From contig SJOL01009509.1 of NCBI GenBank assembly GCA_004794785.1, positions 423,057 to 487,056 of the forward strand: a stretch of 64,000 nucleotides of DNA, in the 5' to 3' direction. The position numbers and the translations under genes were made by a program. Origin of the DNA: Opisthorchis felineus. Lineage: Eukaryota; Platyhelminthes; Trematoda; Opisthorchiida; Opisthorchiidae. The notes under the pieces were generated by a model. That model had not been told where the DNA came from and did no database searches. It saw only the letters and a program-made list of their open reading frames with translations. Position 1 is the stretch's first letter. Each line of letters begins with the position of its first letter. Below are positions 13,201 to 28,200 of this stretch, piece by piece.

Positions 13201-16200
13201 TGAAACCATTCAATCACTCCTTCAGTCGACCTTATTCTTACTCTCGCAGATGCAAAACGCAAAGTTTCTCATCAAATCTTCCGAGGACTGCGGTCATCAT
13301 TTGTTTTCACAACGAGGCTTGGAGTGCTCTTCTCCGCTCAGTACATTCAGTGCTGGACTATTCCCCGAAGGAATTGTTACAAGAAATTATTCTGGTGGAT
13401 GACTTTTCCAGCAGGGGTAAGTTTTCCGTCGGTGTTTCAGGGGAAAAAAAGACTGACGAAGATAGCTAGTTTTAGTGCCGGGCGGTGTCAGGTAAGTGTA
13501 GGCTGATAGAACAAACTTGACCAGATCTAGTTGAATTGAACCGTTTGGAGCAGAGGAACCGCTAAAGTATGAATCATGGTAAGCACATGTCGAGGGTCTG
13601 CTGCGAGTCGCTGTCACGGTTGGGAAGTCAAGTTGTATCATGGCTCACTGGATCGGTGTACGTCACCAGTGTAGGCCAGTCTGTGTTGTGTTCGTTTAAA
13701 TCGCCGACACTGCACAGCTCAATGGCGTGGTACGAATGCAGAATGGCTTCGCGGTTAACACACAGTGGAAGGGAAATCTGAGGTGCATCACTGCTCTTGG
13801 GAGATTGATAGGTACGGCAAAAATGTTTGTTTATTTCTGAGGAGCTGCACTTCAGCCACTCTGAAAATCTGGCGTACAAGTGTCAAATGACTTCTATGAC
13901 AGAAAGAAGGGAATGAATGTAAACACAAACTGCACCTGTGAAACGGAATTAGTGTTGGAGTCAGTAACCTGAGAAATGGGATTGAAAGTGAGTGGATGAG
14001 AGTGAATGTGAGTGGAAGTCACAGTTTCGGAATTTTGGGTTTCTGCGAACATTCCGTCTTTTGACCATGTCTGAATGGCAGCTTAAGTAGCCAACAACTG
14101 AGATGCTTGGAGTGGCGAACCATACGATGCATTTATATGTTGGGTAATTGCACTTTACCGGTCGGTAACGTTAGCCTTCGTTCAGTTCCGTCAATATTTT
14201 CACTACTGAATACCTATTTCAAGCGTCTTCTCTGTAAAATACAGGGCCTCTCTCTCCAAGAGACTGCCCCCGAAAAGGCCGTGCTTCCGAGAACAGAGCG
14301 AAGTGCATTGGTCTTAAACATGTTCGGGTGGAGTGCAACCCTGCCGAAAGAATAGGTCGGTGAGAGTTCTACGTCTATTTCCGTAGAATATAGGCTTTGA
14401 GTTATTGACCGATTTCAGTGCTCCAGAATATTCTGACGGGACTAGGGGTCACCGAGAAACATGGACTATTTCACATATCACAGCCATCAAAACGACGGCG
14501 TTCGGCATTTCTATTTTTGTACTCTGTATGTTTTGCCATATTTATAAAGTCAGATACAAGTACCGTCAAATTCATTAACAATGCAGACACTTGATTGTTC
14601 TCCTTGTTTGTCATGACAACAATGTCCAGTTTATTCTGCACTAACCTAGAAGTGAAATTCTCCAATAGATGTTTCCTCCTACCTGTTGGTTTCTACCTTA
14701 AATGCGCAAAAAATGCCACGATAAAAGACAAAGTGCCAGACGTAATAACTTCTTGTGGTCCCTTCAGCTGCAAAACGTCGAAAACAGTGAAAGATTCGGT
14801 CAAACACATGCATACAATGCAGACAGACTGTTAAGGGAAGTTCACGCAATCGCAAACCGTAATGTGGTTGCCCGTGCAAAGTACTGGAATGCAATAAGTG
14901 GTCATTAATGTCTCAGTGAGCTTCACCGTTAGCGATGTTTAAATAACATTAAAACAGAAAACGTTGGGCATGCATCCACGAAACAGGCTGTTCTTAGGCT
15001 ATATCTTGTAATCGACAGTAACGGAGTTTAAAAAGTCACCGATCTGGTCGCAGCAAAAGTTACGAACACTAGAAAAAACACGTCTACAGCTCTGGTCGAA
15101 AGAGAACATCATCACGACTGTTGAATGAATTCTAAGGAAAATTCATGACTTCTCCCCGGTTCGTCTTTCCACACTGTTGGTCGAGTCTTACATTCATCTA
15201 TCTGGTCTTGGTATTTGCAAGTCACATATCGTACTATGACCAGCTGCGATAAAATTCCACCACAGTCTTTATCAACTAGTATTGTGTAAACGAATTCAAC
15301 TGACCGCCCTAGGTATCATGCATCGGATATTCATAAACATTTTACCTCGGTTAGCAGAGCGGCCGTTCTCTGTTCTACTACCTTCGAAGGCTATCGACCC
15401 AGAGGGCTGCCAACATTGCGCTAGTCAGGCCCTGGTTGTTGGAACATGTCAGTGCGCCTTCGCTGAGTTGCAAAGGAAGGCCTTAACAGGTTTGCAGATT
15501 TTGATCGGTGATCGCTTTTGATGAATCGTTTTGATTCGGCTGGCTGGTAGAGCTGCAGACCCGCACTCGCCATGAATACAGTAGAGCGGTGCTGTGTGAT
15601 ATGTCAAAGAGTATTGCTTTTTCGATTTTTATGCTTAGGACTGATTTGCAAGCAACTCCAACTTACTTGACTGCCGGTGATAGATTATGGAGTTACAAGA
15701 TTAGGACTCTGGGACCACGCGGATATCGCAGGTGTTCCTATAACAAACATGTTTCGCAAGAGACCATTAACTACGGGGGAATGAGTTGGCTCCAGTAATG
15801 TCGTGGACTGCAGTGGCCCACGATGATTGGAAGCGTGGCCTGCACATGGAGTAATCCGCTTTTGGTTCCCATGGCGAGTACCGTTGTCCGACCATAGGTC
15901 CAAGCGTTCCACACCTGATTTGACCGACTATCCAGATGGCAACTTCGTTCAGCATGAGATGATCGTTGATCGAACTACTGTGTTCGGCGTTTTTTGATGA
16001 ATTCAGAAATCCGTCGAGTCCCGAAGCTTTGCGATTGAGTTTGTTTATTCAACGCTTTTTTATTTGGAAGATGCGGCCAAGGCACCAGAAACCGGGTGTT
16101 TAGAGTCCCTGAGCGTCTCTCATTCGTGCCTATCAGGATTCGCGTGCAAAGGTTAAGACTGGATGGATAGCAACTGGGAGAGCAAGATTTTCTGTGCGTA

Positions 16201-19200
16201 CTCTTATCTTGCTCCTAGTCTGTAACGTTCTCCTGCCTTATCTATTAGCTCAGTGACAGGAACCACCTTGGAGTCACATGAACATAGGTCACAGCGCAGA
16301 ATCCAGAGAGACCAAGACCAGAGCTCAATTGAGCGCTGACCAATGGACGAGAGATAGAGAAACTGGACTCAAAGATGGTCATCGGGACACAGTCAGGCCA
16401 ATAAAACCAATAGACCGAAGGATCAATCATAATTGAATATCGGCTCGGGCTAGTGCCAAGTATACCAACGCACACGCATACTATCCAACGCATAATCACT
16501 GACACATCGCTGCACTCAGATTTATGGTAAAATTCTTATTAAAAATTCGCCCATTGTCCGGACTTTAGGCTTCTGGCCATTTCGGAGTGCTGCCATCTGG
16601 CTTCGATTCGCTCATTTTCAGTAATATACAACACTTGAGGAGGTTTGCTACCAAAACATGCGATTAAATTTGATTTTAATTCTCGTAATAGGTCCGATTT
16701 TTTTTTGAAGCACGACGCGTCCGACAAGGGTTTGGATATTTTAGTATTATTATATCCGTGCGTAGGGTTTGTGACGTCAATGTCAAATGGTATTTGGGTT
16801 TCGCATATGTTTGCGGACCTATTCTCTGTGTCTCTTGGTTATACTTTGATCATACTTCTTCAAACTAGAGTGTTTTGAAATAGAAACTGCGTCACGAGAT
16901 TCATGGTCTCAGGTTTTGTGTCATTAAGTTATCAGTTGCTGTAAGCCTTCCAGCACCAATCATTTTGACGTCATCAACTCGTATCGTGTGTAAAATTACG
17001 CTTGATGACGACATCATGTCTTGATAGAGGGTGCCTTGGAAAATTGCTGCAAGCATGTCGAATCGGGGTTAGTGATGACAAAAGCAGCATTGTGTGCTGT
17101 TCATCTCTCCTATACTTATTCTTGTACTAAAAAGTAAACTCAAAGTATGCTTTTCCGTGGACTGAGTGCTTGCTATGCCAGGCATGGGCTTCATATGGTT
17201 GGTTGATGATCGATAAAGGACCCACCCTCCGACCTAATAATAAGTGCACACACAGTGAGCGGTGGTTATCATTCAGAAAACGATCTGAAAACTACAAACT
17301 TTACTTGAGGGAACAGACACCCTGCTATCAGTCCGTTTTCAAAATTGTGTAACAATCACTGCCGTACTTTGACTGGGGTCCGAATGATTCCCCATTACTG
17401 TTCAGCACCACTCGCCAACTCAGTTTTGTGGTTTGTCCACTTGTGTGCTAGGATACTCCTGTGTCTCAGCCGGGCTGTGACTAGGACTGCATGTTGGCCG
17501 AATTAACACCATGCTATTTAACCGAAGCCAACTCATCATAGTATGAGATATGAACCACTGCGTTGTCTCTGACGTGTTCATCTAGCCGTAGGAACACATG
17601 ATGTTACCAGTCACTGCCACAAGTAGACAGAAGAGTGATGTATTTGAATGGAACAACGTAGTGGTTCACAATTCTCACATTATCAAAAGCTGACCTATGT
17701 TTCCCGTCAACATTATTGTTCCGGATCACGAGCGTCCGAATTTGCGCAATCCCGTGACCCGAAATCAAGTTTGCTCGCCGCTGCGAGATGGGAATACCGA
17801 AGCATCAGTCAGAAGGTCAACTAGCCGAGCCTTTCATGCGAGGTAACAAGAATATATGACTAAGAAATTTGCTCTATTGAACGGCAACATAGAATGCTTC
17901 CTATGATGCAGGTTATTTGGTGCTATTTCTGGTAGTCCAATGGTTGCATCGAAAACACCGCCTTTGATGTTTAACTATCGAAATTCCAACTTCGTCAGAT
18001 AGCATTAACAGTCTAACAGTCTGTTGGGCCATCGCCCTCAATGACTAACAGCCCCTCTCCTGTTATTTTTCCTCCCACTGAACGAAACTGTGGCTCCTGG
18101 GACCAATTCAAACTTCATCGAAGGCTTTCAGCTTAATAACTGCACTGGATTGAGTCGAGCTGTCAATCTGGCGAGGTTTGGTTGGCCTACTGGGCTCTAA
18201 CGTTAAACGAGGGATATACCGAGTATTGTAGACGGAGTTTAGTATGTGTCTTTTACAGACGCTAGACTGACGAATGTAAAACTACTTGGGGGGGAGTAAA
18301 CTTCGAACAAAACTTGAATCCGCATATAGGCTGTTTTAGAAACACACGAAATTGATTTTTTGCCGTTTACCCGGTTGTTTCATAGACCACTGTCGCTGGG
18401 CTAAGATGCCAAAAGGTCATATGTGAGGAATCCAAATGGAACCCTGGATCCAGTTCATGTCAAATTGTGGTCGGATCCCGAAAAACACAGTCAGTCGAGC
18501 TCTTATTGGTCGCACCAGTCAGGCGTGAAAGGGGTTGGATACGTGACGTTTTGACTGTCTAGCTTGGTCTGGAATGGTCATATTATAAAACTGGTCATCT
18601 GTTCTCATGGGGGTACGAAGCTCCATCACCGCAAACATCCGGTCACTTGACTGTTCACCAGTTATCAGGTTGTCTGAGTCAGCAGCTGGTCCTAACAAAA
18701 CACGCTTCGTAGATTAGCGAAATGCACACATTTGCATACCAATTTGGTTTTGACGGAAGACTCACCTGGAACTCAGCTGAATCTCTCGTTTATGATGTTT
18801 TTTCGCAGATGTTTTTATTTCTTCCTTCAGTGACATTCAACATCCTCTTTCAGGAAGCAGTAATCAGCTCAGAGTGGGACGGTGGGATATGAAGTCAGCA
18901 CTTTGGGTGATGCAGCTTTAAAGATGCGATAAATCACACGGCTTTGCATTTGGTGTAGTGATCCCTTCATGCCAGTCGTTTTAGGCGAGGAAGCGATAGA
19001 TGAGTTGATGATAGTCCGCAGTTTGAGTATCTAGGAGTGAGTGACCATGTAGCATTCTGGCGGTCGCACTTTTTGTCGGTTGCGTCCATCGGATGTCTTG
19101 CATGATTTCTCTTTGTTCTTCACACTGTCTCCTTGACTGTATCCAGCGTTGCGACTTCTCACTGCTACTCCGTCAGGCATGTCCCTAAACCTTTCATTAA

Positions 19201-22200
19201 CTACGAGGGCTTCCTCAACGGAGCAAGGTAGTATTTCGTCTCTTCCCTGGATTTTCCTTATTGTTCGGTCCTACGCTCAAATGCATGTGACGGGAGTGGC
19301 TTCTTTCTTGGGGGGGGGTTACCTTATACGGTTACTTTTTGGTGCCTCTTCAAGCCATTGCTTAGTTCTTCTCGTGTGATAGATCTACTACATGATGCAT
19401 GATATTTTTCTGTTTTCCAGATTACCTGAAAGAACCATTGGAAATTTACATGCGACAACTTCCAGTTGTGAAAATCGTTCGAACCAAACGGCGGGAGGGT
19501 TTGATTCGAGCGCGAATGGTTGGAACAAACGCCAGCACAGCTGAGGTACTAACCTACCTGGATTCGCATATTGAGTGCACGCCCGGTAGGTTTGTTTACT
19601 GAGCGGTCCACGTGTCTCAGCGACCCGAAGTAGGCATTTCATATCTCAGGTTATTTCGTCCCCTCGATACTGCCACAAGAATTCGATTAGAATAAATGAA
19701 ACATTTCGCACCTGAGGTTGTGTGTTTCGCCCCCGACCTGATCTCTGCTCCCCTAGATAAATGTGTTTTTATTTACCTTCCTTAGTAGTGTAATGTATGG
19801 GCCAACTCGAGGAAATATGAATATGACATGCCGATCTCAGCTTTTAAGATAAACTTATATTGACGAGGTTAGTTTCTTCATCTAGTCCAACCGTGGTGTG
19901 TTATTCCGTTCGCTGGCGATCAATTCATCTGACGCCTTTGGATTTTGGGAAATTAAATGAGGTTTGTGTTTTGCACGCCTGTCTATATGACACGGCTGCA
20001 AGACCTGTTCACTGCGGATGAAATACATGGGATATCTTCATGTCTTTCACTATCAATCCATCAGAAATATGGCTGAGATCAGTGGATTCCCATTGAGGTA
20101 ATAAGTAGCCGGCTAGTTTGTGGAGCAGAGATACTTCACTTGGGAACTGCAGATCCGTTGTTTGCCCGTGTTTAGTAAGTTTTTCACGTTTTCCCTTGGC
20201 GATTTCATTAATTTTGACCACTTGAAGCTTATGGAAAACGTTCAGTAACATAATATTTGTGTTTTGTAATGATACTTTCAATTTTTTGCATACACGTGTT
20301 TTTGTCGCTCCTCTTCGAAGCTGGTTAGGTGACGCATGCATCGCCCGTTCATAATGACCTGGTGGACAGGATCTGACGACCACTAAGCAGGCTTATCAAG
20401 CTAGTCTCATGGATCATCATTATTATCATCGACGGCATGACATCAGTGTTCAACACATCCTTCGCTGCCGTACAGCCATCATTTATTTCAAAGCCTTATT
20501 GTGAAGAATAGAATGAAGGTGGATGGGTAAGGGACTTAATGCTAACCTACCACGATCATTCCGAGGTGCTCACTCCGCCAGACACTCATTCAGGCAATCT
20601 GGATAGAAACTGACAAGAATGCCAGTGACATCGATTCGCAGCCATATCTTGCAGCGTCTCCAACCAGGCGCAGTCTTGGTCACGCGGTCCCCATCCCGCA
20701 AGGCGAGTAGCACCGACAGCACTTAGAGTTTTCGTAACAACTTTCATGCCCCTCTGCCAGTTCAAGGGTTGGCCACCTCTCTGTTTCCGCCACTCTGAAT
20801 TGGACACGGATAACCGCACTCTCTTCCACAAATGATGGTTAGGCATACACAGTACATGGCCTAACCAACGCAGCTTCTGGTGCTTGACACATTCTTGACT
20901 GGAAGTCCCCGTTGCAAAACCGAAAACTCGCTTTCTAATTGCCTCGTTACGGATTAGCCGAAACCAACCCACATGAGCTGTGGTTCCGAGAAAACAGTTG
21001 TCGAAAACCTGAAGTCGTCTTAGTTCCTGTGCTAGAACAGGCCAAGTCTCACAGCCACAAAACAAAACACCCCGTACTGTGGCCTGATACACATGTCCCT
21101 TGAGGTTCAGGGAGTTACCGCTTTGAGGCCATAAGTGTTTCAAATTAGCGAACGCGACCCGAGCCTTCCAGATTTGTGCGTTGATCTCATCTGTCACACT
21201 ACAATCAGAATGAATGCAACTTCTAATCTACGTGAAACGCTCCACATTTTCGAGTGTTTCTCCCTCGATTGTAAGTGCTCGTTCAGTGACTGCATGTCCA
21301 AGAGCATGGGCTTACACTTTCTGGGGGCATAATGCATACCAAAAATAACCGCGTGATCTCCTCCTCTTCGAAGACGAGAACGATGTCGTCTGCATTTTCC
21401 AGGTCGACAAGATTTTCGTTTAAGGCTATTTGAACACCGGGGTTTGGGAGACCTTCCAGCACTCGTCTCATTATCTCATCGATCACTAAATTAAATAAGA
21501 ATGGAGAGAGTGGTACCCCGGACGGACACCGCATTGTATTCGGAAGCTATCGGAGTGCTCTTAGTATACTCCCGCACGTCCAGGGATCTCAGAATACAAA
21601 GAACTTATTGTCTTCACAAACTTCCGGGACATTCCTTGATAGGCAGGCGTGTTCAGAAGAACTGACCGGTCAACCGAGTCGAATGCGCCTTGGAAAGCAG
21701 TGAATGCTAAACTTGTAGGTCGTTCGTACGTATGACGTTTTCCTAGCACCTGACGGAATGTGAAGATTTGGTCAACGCAACCCCTACCAGGCCGGAATCC
21801 CTCTTACTACTCCCGATTCACTGTTTCACGAGCCACCCTAAGGCGACTAAACACAAGTGGCTCCAGAAGTCTCGTTACGACCGGGGTCAAGCTGACCTCC
21901 ATGCGGTTACCACATTCAATGTGAGTTCCTTTTTGAAAATGGGCACTATCATCGACTCTCCCCAGTTCTCTGGGACAGTCTCGTTTTCCCAAATACAGGC
22001 AAACAGATCAAATAAGCATTTACAGAAGACTTCACCTCCATCTTTGAACAATGCGTGTGGGAGGTCATCCCAACTAGAAGCTCGGCGGCGCCCAAGCGAA
22101 CATACGCAGCCATGGACCTCCGAGACCATAGTGCACGTAGGAGACAACACATGTCGAAAATGTGGGTTTAAAGTGATGTTCGTCATTCTTTCGAAGGTGG

Positions 22201-25200
22201 ACACTTCCGCTGTGGATACTCTTTTTGTTTGTTCGCCATTCTTCACCATATTTGCACCTCTTTACGAACCGATGTATCGCTGTCCAAAGTGCGGACAGCC
22301 TTTGAACTGATGTTATTCCTCTCCTACTGGTGAACTGTTCTATATCTCGTTTCTCCTTGTTACCAGCAATTCCAAATTGTCCCCATTGTTTTGCAGGCTG
22401 GCTTGAGCCGTTACTAGAGCGAATAAAGGCGAGCAAATCCAACGTGGTCATACCTATAATCGAGATTATCAATGACCAAGACCTGAGTATCAAAGCCACT
22501 CAGGAAACCAGCGTGCAAGTTGGTGGTTTCGACTGGTCGCTAACTTTCACTTGGCACCTACCTCCCAAACGGGACCAGATACGACCAGGCGCACCCTACT
22601 CACCAATCATGTATGCATTACATTACATTTTCAGTGCATTTTGTTTAGATTTTGTGCAAACACTCACCTTACCCCCGATTTATCGGTGAGCCTCGTTTCC
22701 CACCATATAGATACTCACTGGCCTTTTTTTGACCGTGGTGCTATCTGACGAGGCATGTCTGCAATTTATTTGACCGTCAGGCTCGTTTTACAACAATGGA
22801 CGGTCAGAAACGGCCGCGCTAGATTGTATGGCCCTGTAGAGTGTGTCCTGACTCAGCACCTGTTGGTAAATCACAGTGTATTTTGTTGCACAATCTTCAC
22901 GTTTATTCAAGTTTAGCGGAAGGACACTGTGGTCTGTGAGTTTAGCTCAACCTTCCCCGATCCTTCGCCACCGGGATACTCGGAATTCATTACTGGATTT
23001 TTGCCGTACTTGCAGCATCTCTAGCCATTGAAGGCTTTTACTTTAATTGTATACAATAAGCAGCCGCACAACTTCTACAATGAACCGGTGTGGACGGAAG
23101 CGTGTAACCTTGGTCAAAGTCCCAAACGAATGTGTGCGGAACCACAAGTTGGTTTGGATCAATTGTCCCGTTTGAACTGGACCCTCCAGTTGATTCCGAA
23201 CTGGTATTTTATCTACCTGATAGCCTTTGTTAACGTCGTGTGTCCTCTTCATCTTAGGATGTCTGCTGCGTGCCGGCCGTGCAAGGATTTTGTTAATGGT
23301 TACTTATGTCGAAGACAATTGCGGTCTTATTGCTTATTGACACAGCGTTACAGAAGTTCGAACGCGAAGCACGGAAATTTGAAGGGGTGTCTTTCGTACC
23401 CCTTGGAGAAATTTCCATGTTCAACACGACGCACAAACCCGCCCACATTGTGAAACTACCAACTAGAACCTTTTCGTCGAGCTTCTAAGAGATTCGATAT
23501 AACAATTATCCCGCCACTTTTAAAAGAAGCACACCTGCCTCAACATTCTGATCAACATTACAAGCTTACAACCGAGGTTACATAGTAGTCACTCCTCACG
23601 TGGTCACATAAAAAGCGAATTTGGAAGTGTTTGCCGGATTGTTTCAAGGTCGTGTCCGGTCCCAGCAGAAACCTTCAAGTTAGAACACTCCTCATCAGAA
23701 TAGGCCAAAGGTATGGATGCCAGCTGGTGGTCGGACGTGTCTTAGTTGGAATCCGCTCCTGATTTTCCAGCTGATTCTGTTTACATTCGACCATCTTGGC
23801 GTTTACTCAACTCCCGTGCCTCCTTCGGGTTGCAGTGAAACTGCACATTGGAATGTTACCTTTCGCAACTGAACTGTTTTATCTTTGTCCCAATAGTTTT
23901 ATTGTTTTATCGTCTGTTCAAATCGCCTCTGTTTTGTAGGTCACCAACCATGGCCGGTGGTCTGTTTGCCATTCATCGTGATTTCTTTGCCTATCTTGGT
24001 TATTACGACGAAGAAATGGAGGTCTGGGGCGGGGAGAACTTGGAATTATCTTTCAAGGTAAGGGGATATTCACCTACCTTTAATGTAAGCCGTAAATGTA
24101 AATCATACATGACCAGGTTGATGAACAGATGTATCTGTGGCTTTGAACTTTTGTGCCTCAAATTAATATCAACCACTGAGTCAAATAGGTTAAATCTGAC
24201 ACACTACCTGCAGCAGGAATTGACAAGTTGTTTCTGGCTCTCACACAATCCCCGAATAAAATAACAGGGAGGCTTATCAGTCCCCTTTCCACACATGTTG
24301 TTGCTTCTTCTCACTTAACTTAGATACGCCCATTGCACACTAACCATTTTAGCTTTCTCTCCAGTAGGTGCCAAGCTAGACATCCAGGGAAAACTGTTTT
24401 GTCCCGAAGACATTTCCCGTCTATGATATACACTGTTCATTAGCAAAAAGCCTACGGGCCATTCACTGTTGGTATGCAAATCAAACCGGTTACACACTCC
24501 CACGAGCTTCGGACATTTATCTGTTTTTTATCTTCTATGTGGTAATTTCATTGAGAGTTTTCGTTAACAAAGTTACCCCGGGCTACAAGCCTCGCAGCAT
24601 ACCAAAGCATACCTACTGTGTGTTTCAGTCGATCGTTTTATCTCAGGCTTCTATGCACTTTCTCTTGGCCCTACTTAAGCGTAACTTGTCTTATTGCGGC
24701 TCCATACCAACCATACACCGTATAAATCAAATCCACACCATAACCATCGACCGTATCATAACGGTACTCTCTCAGCTTAGTTCTCGGTCTGAATCTTCCA
24801 AGCCAGCGTTTCCGCCAAAACAACCACCAAAAGCGCCCATGTATTAACGCTCAAAACCAGGTAAAAAAACACTTGCACAGAGCGTCATATATAAACTATA
24901 TGCGGCGGCAACATTCTGGAAATCCCGGCACTGGCAACCGGCATCCGGCGGATACTGGGTCATGATTGGCTGTTGGGTCCAGACTTTCGGCCAGTCAGAG
25001 CTCGCCTTGATTCCGGGCCAGCAAGCGACCCAATCTTTTGGCCAATCGCGTGCGAGATAGACCTTCTTGGCTGTAGTAGCGCCTAACTGCGAACGGTAAA
25101 GCGGTATCGGTGCGAAATTACGCCTAGCAGACCGTTAAAATCGTATCACCCGATCCTGCATTCATGTGTTGGGATCGCTGCTCATTTACCAAGGTAAATC

Positions 25201-28200
25201 AGTGACTGCACGTTTTGAGTGAACTAGTACTAGCCGCATACAAAGTGTCACCTTAGCTCCGTGGGAATTGAATGTTCGAGGTGTAGCTAGATTGCATCGT
25301 ACACAGGGTCTGTTGGGCGCTTTGATGCAGTAGTGTCTCAAGTAAAAAGCCTATCTCGACAGCACGAAGTGAAATCGCGACGATTCATTGAGGGGTACGA
25401 CGGATGTGTTTCCGTATGCTTTCACATCCATAACTAATAGGTACAGGCTGTCTAGTGTGACAGGGTCGCAACAAGCTCTAGTTGAGCTAGTCGAATAACG
25501 CTAACGATCTTTTGTGTCTTCAGATTCTCGCTGGACTGTGCTTTGTACTTCCATCTGCATAATAACCACGAACGGCCCATGAGCAGTTTCGAGAGAAGAA
25601 GAAGCCAAACACCTCCCTTTTGCTTTCTCTAGGGGATGGCTCAGTGGTTAGAGCACGAATTTACTGACTAGAAGGTCCGTGGTTGGAACCCGACCTCTGT
25701 ATTTCGACTCCCCTTGTCTGAGCTTGGGCAACCTCGCAGTATCCCATCCCTCGTGCCTCCTTCGGATGGCATGGCAGTTAGGCACCAAAAGGTGCTACAG
25801 CTGAACGATTCTCTCCAGGGGGAAGGAATATTCCTGTTTGTATGTGTTTGATGGAGTGAATTTCTTGACTGAACACTGCCCAGTCGTGCATTTCGATAGC
25901 GAACAGCACTATGGACGAATAGACCGGACCTTACTGTGGTGTGACGGCTTGCATACCTGTGCGACCCATTGAGCTGGTGGTGTGCGTGCAGCACGCGCAG
26001 AGTCTCTCATACCAAGTTGATCAATGGTTAGCGGTCTGACGAACACAGTTTCCTGGTCCTCCAGGTTGGGGGTTCAAACATGTATGGCGACTCGTTCTGT
26101 AAAAACGGTAATGTTTTTGGATTTCCAGCGAAACGCCGCTCTCTTGCGGTGAGGCTTTTCAGCCAAAGGCTTTGGTTGAGGACCCTAATCGTCATCCTGT
26201 CTAGGTGTGGGCGCCATGGCAGTATATCAGACCACGTACAATCATGAATTGCACATATACAAATAAACTCACGCATCGGCCGTCGCGTGGTGCCATCAAC
26301 CGGGTCACCTTATTTGCTGCATACAACAGGGCCGGTAAGCGAAGACAGGTTACTGCTCACGCCTCTGTTCTTCCTATTTCACATACTTTTTCTTCCCCCT
26401 CTCTCCACCCCATTAATAACTCTCCCCTTGTAAGCCCAGCACTTAGGACTGATGACTCCATTCGTCCTGCATCGGTTTTGCAAGCAACATCTGTGCGTCA
26501 TCTGGTGCCGACATCATCAGGCATCTCGAAATCCATCTTTTTAAGCCTCGACGCCCGGTCCATCCGGCCGCCTTCAATGTCCGCACACCGAAGCAGGCTG
26601 GTCAGCAAACTGCTCTTGCTCTCATACTGGACTGGCTTGACATATATGTGTGCATCAGAAACAAGAATTCAGGATGCAAGCACAGTGATTGAGCTAACCG
26701 CCCCATCACTCTCCACTCGCTTGCGGCTGCGCACCTCTGGCGATTCAGATGCTGCTGTGGCAGGATGGTATCGTCCTAAGTCACTGGGCGGAAGGATCCT
26801 TGCCTAACTGGATACCAGTTGATAGTCGCCTCGGTGCTATTCGTCTGGAAACGTCTGTGAAGGAGTCTCACAAGCGGGAAGTTGATCGATATCTGTTTGT
26901 CGTGTCTGCCTACGCCCCAATTGACTGTAGCTCTGACACCATCAAAGATAAGTTTTACGAAGCCCTGAATGCCATTTTGCGGCGACCTAGAATCTCAGAT
27001 ATCGTTCTGGTTGCCGGAGATCTGAATGCATAACTGGGCAGACTTAGCGCATCAGAGACTGAATTAGGTGGTCGACATGGTTTGGACTAGGTACGTACGG
27101 ACAGTGGTGAACGGTCGCTTCAGCTGTGTGCTGATGGCAGGCTGTTTTTATGCAGTACTAACTTTCAAAATAGCCGAAGTTGTCCTCCAACGGCGTGCCG
27201 GCTACGAACTCAAATTGATCACATTGCCATCGGTTACCGATGGCGCGGATCAATAATTGACTGTCGCTCGTTTTGGAACACAGTTGTGGATTCTGACCAC
27301 GCTTTTGTCCGGAATCAGGTCCTACTTCGTTTTGCAGGGCCGTGTAAGATGCGGACTAGCAACTGAGAGACTGGCAAATCCGGATGTTAGACGGACTTAC
27401 CAGAGTCGTCTTCCGGAGTCGCTTCCAACTGCTCCACCATCAGATGTGAATGCATACTGGGTCGAGATCGGCACTTCTATACATTGTACTGGGAGTTTTT
27501 CCTTTGACACGGCGCTACCAGGCCCACTCAAGCACTGGATGTCAAACCGAACAGTGGGACTGCTTAAATCTCGGAGAAATATCCCTTCCGCCCGAACATC
27601 ACTTGGCTCGATGAATTATCAGACGTCAAGTGAAAGTGAGCATGCGCACCGACCGTGAAGTCTGGTGGACATGGAAAGCTAAGGAAATGAAAGCGGTATA
27701 TCCTTGAATCTCAAGGGACATGTGTATCAGGATACAGTACGGGCTGTTTTTTGTTTTATGGCCGTGAGACTTGGCCTTTTCTAGCAGTGGAACTGAGACT
27801 TCTTCAGGTGTTCGACAATCGTTGTCTCAGAACCATAGCTCGTGTGGGTTGGTGTCCTCGAATCCCTAACGAGGCAACAGGTTCAACAGCTTCTAAACAT
27901 TCTGGATAAATCCCTTAAGATTACTGGAATTCCCATTTCCACTACTCTAAGTTTTAGTGGTTTTCGCCACCTGTTCTAAAAGTTTGATGGAAAGTACGTG
28001 TTTCACATACCCAATGGCACATTATACTCTGCGTTCATTACCCTAAGTAAACCGTGGCTTTTATCCACTAAGATAATTTCAACGTGTGCTAAAAAGGCAC
28101 GGAGCACTGTACATTTCATGTTAAGTCATCATGGATGCGAATCTTACTGACGGTAACGGAGGTTTGGGTCCTCAATAATAGTGCACTGTGTCATTTAACT

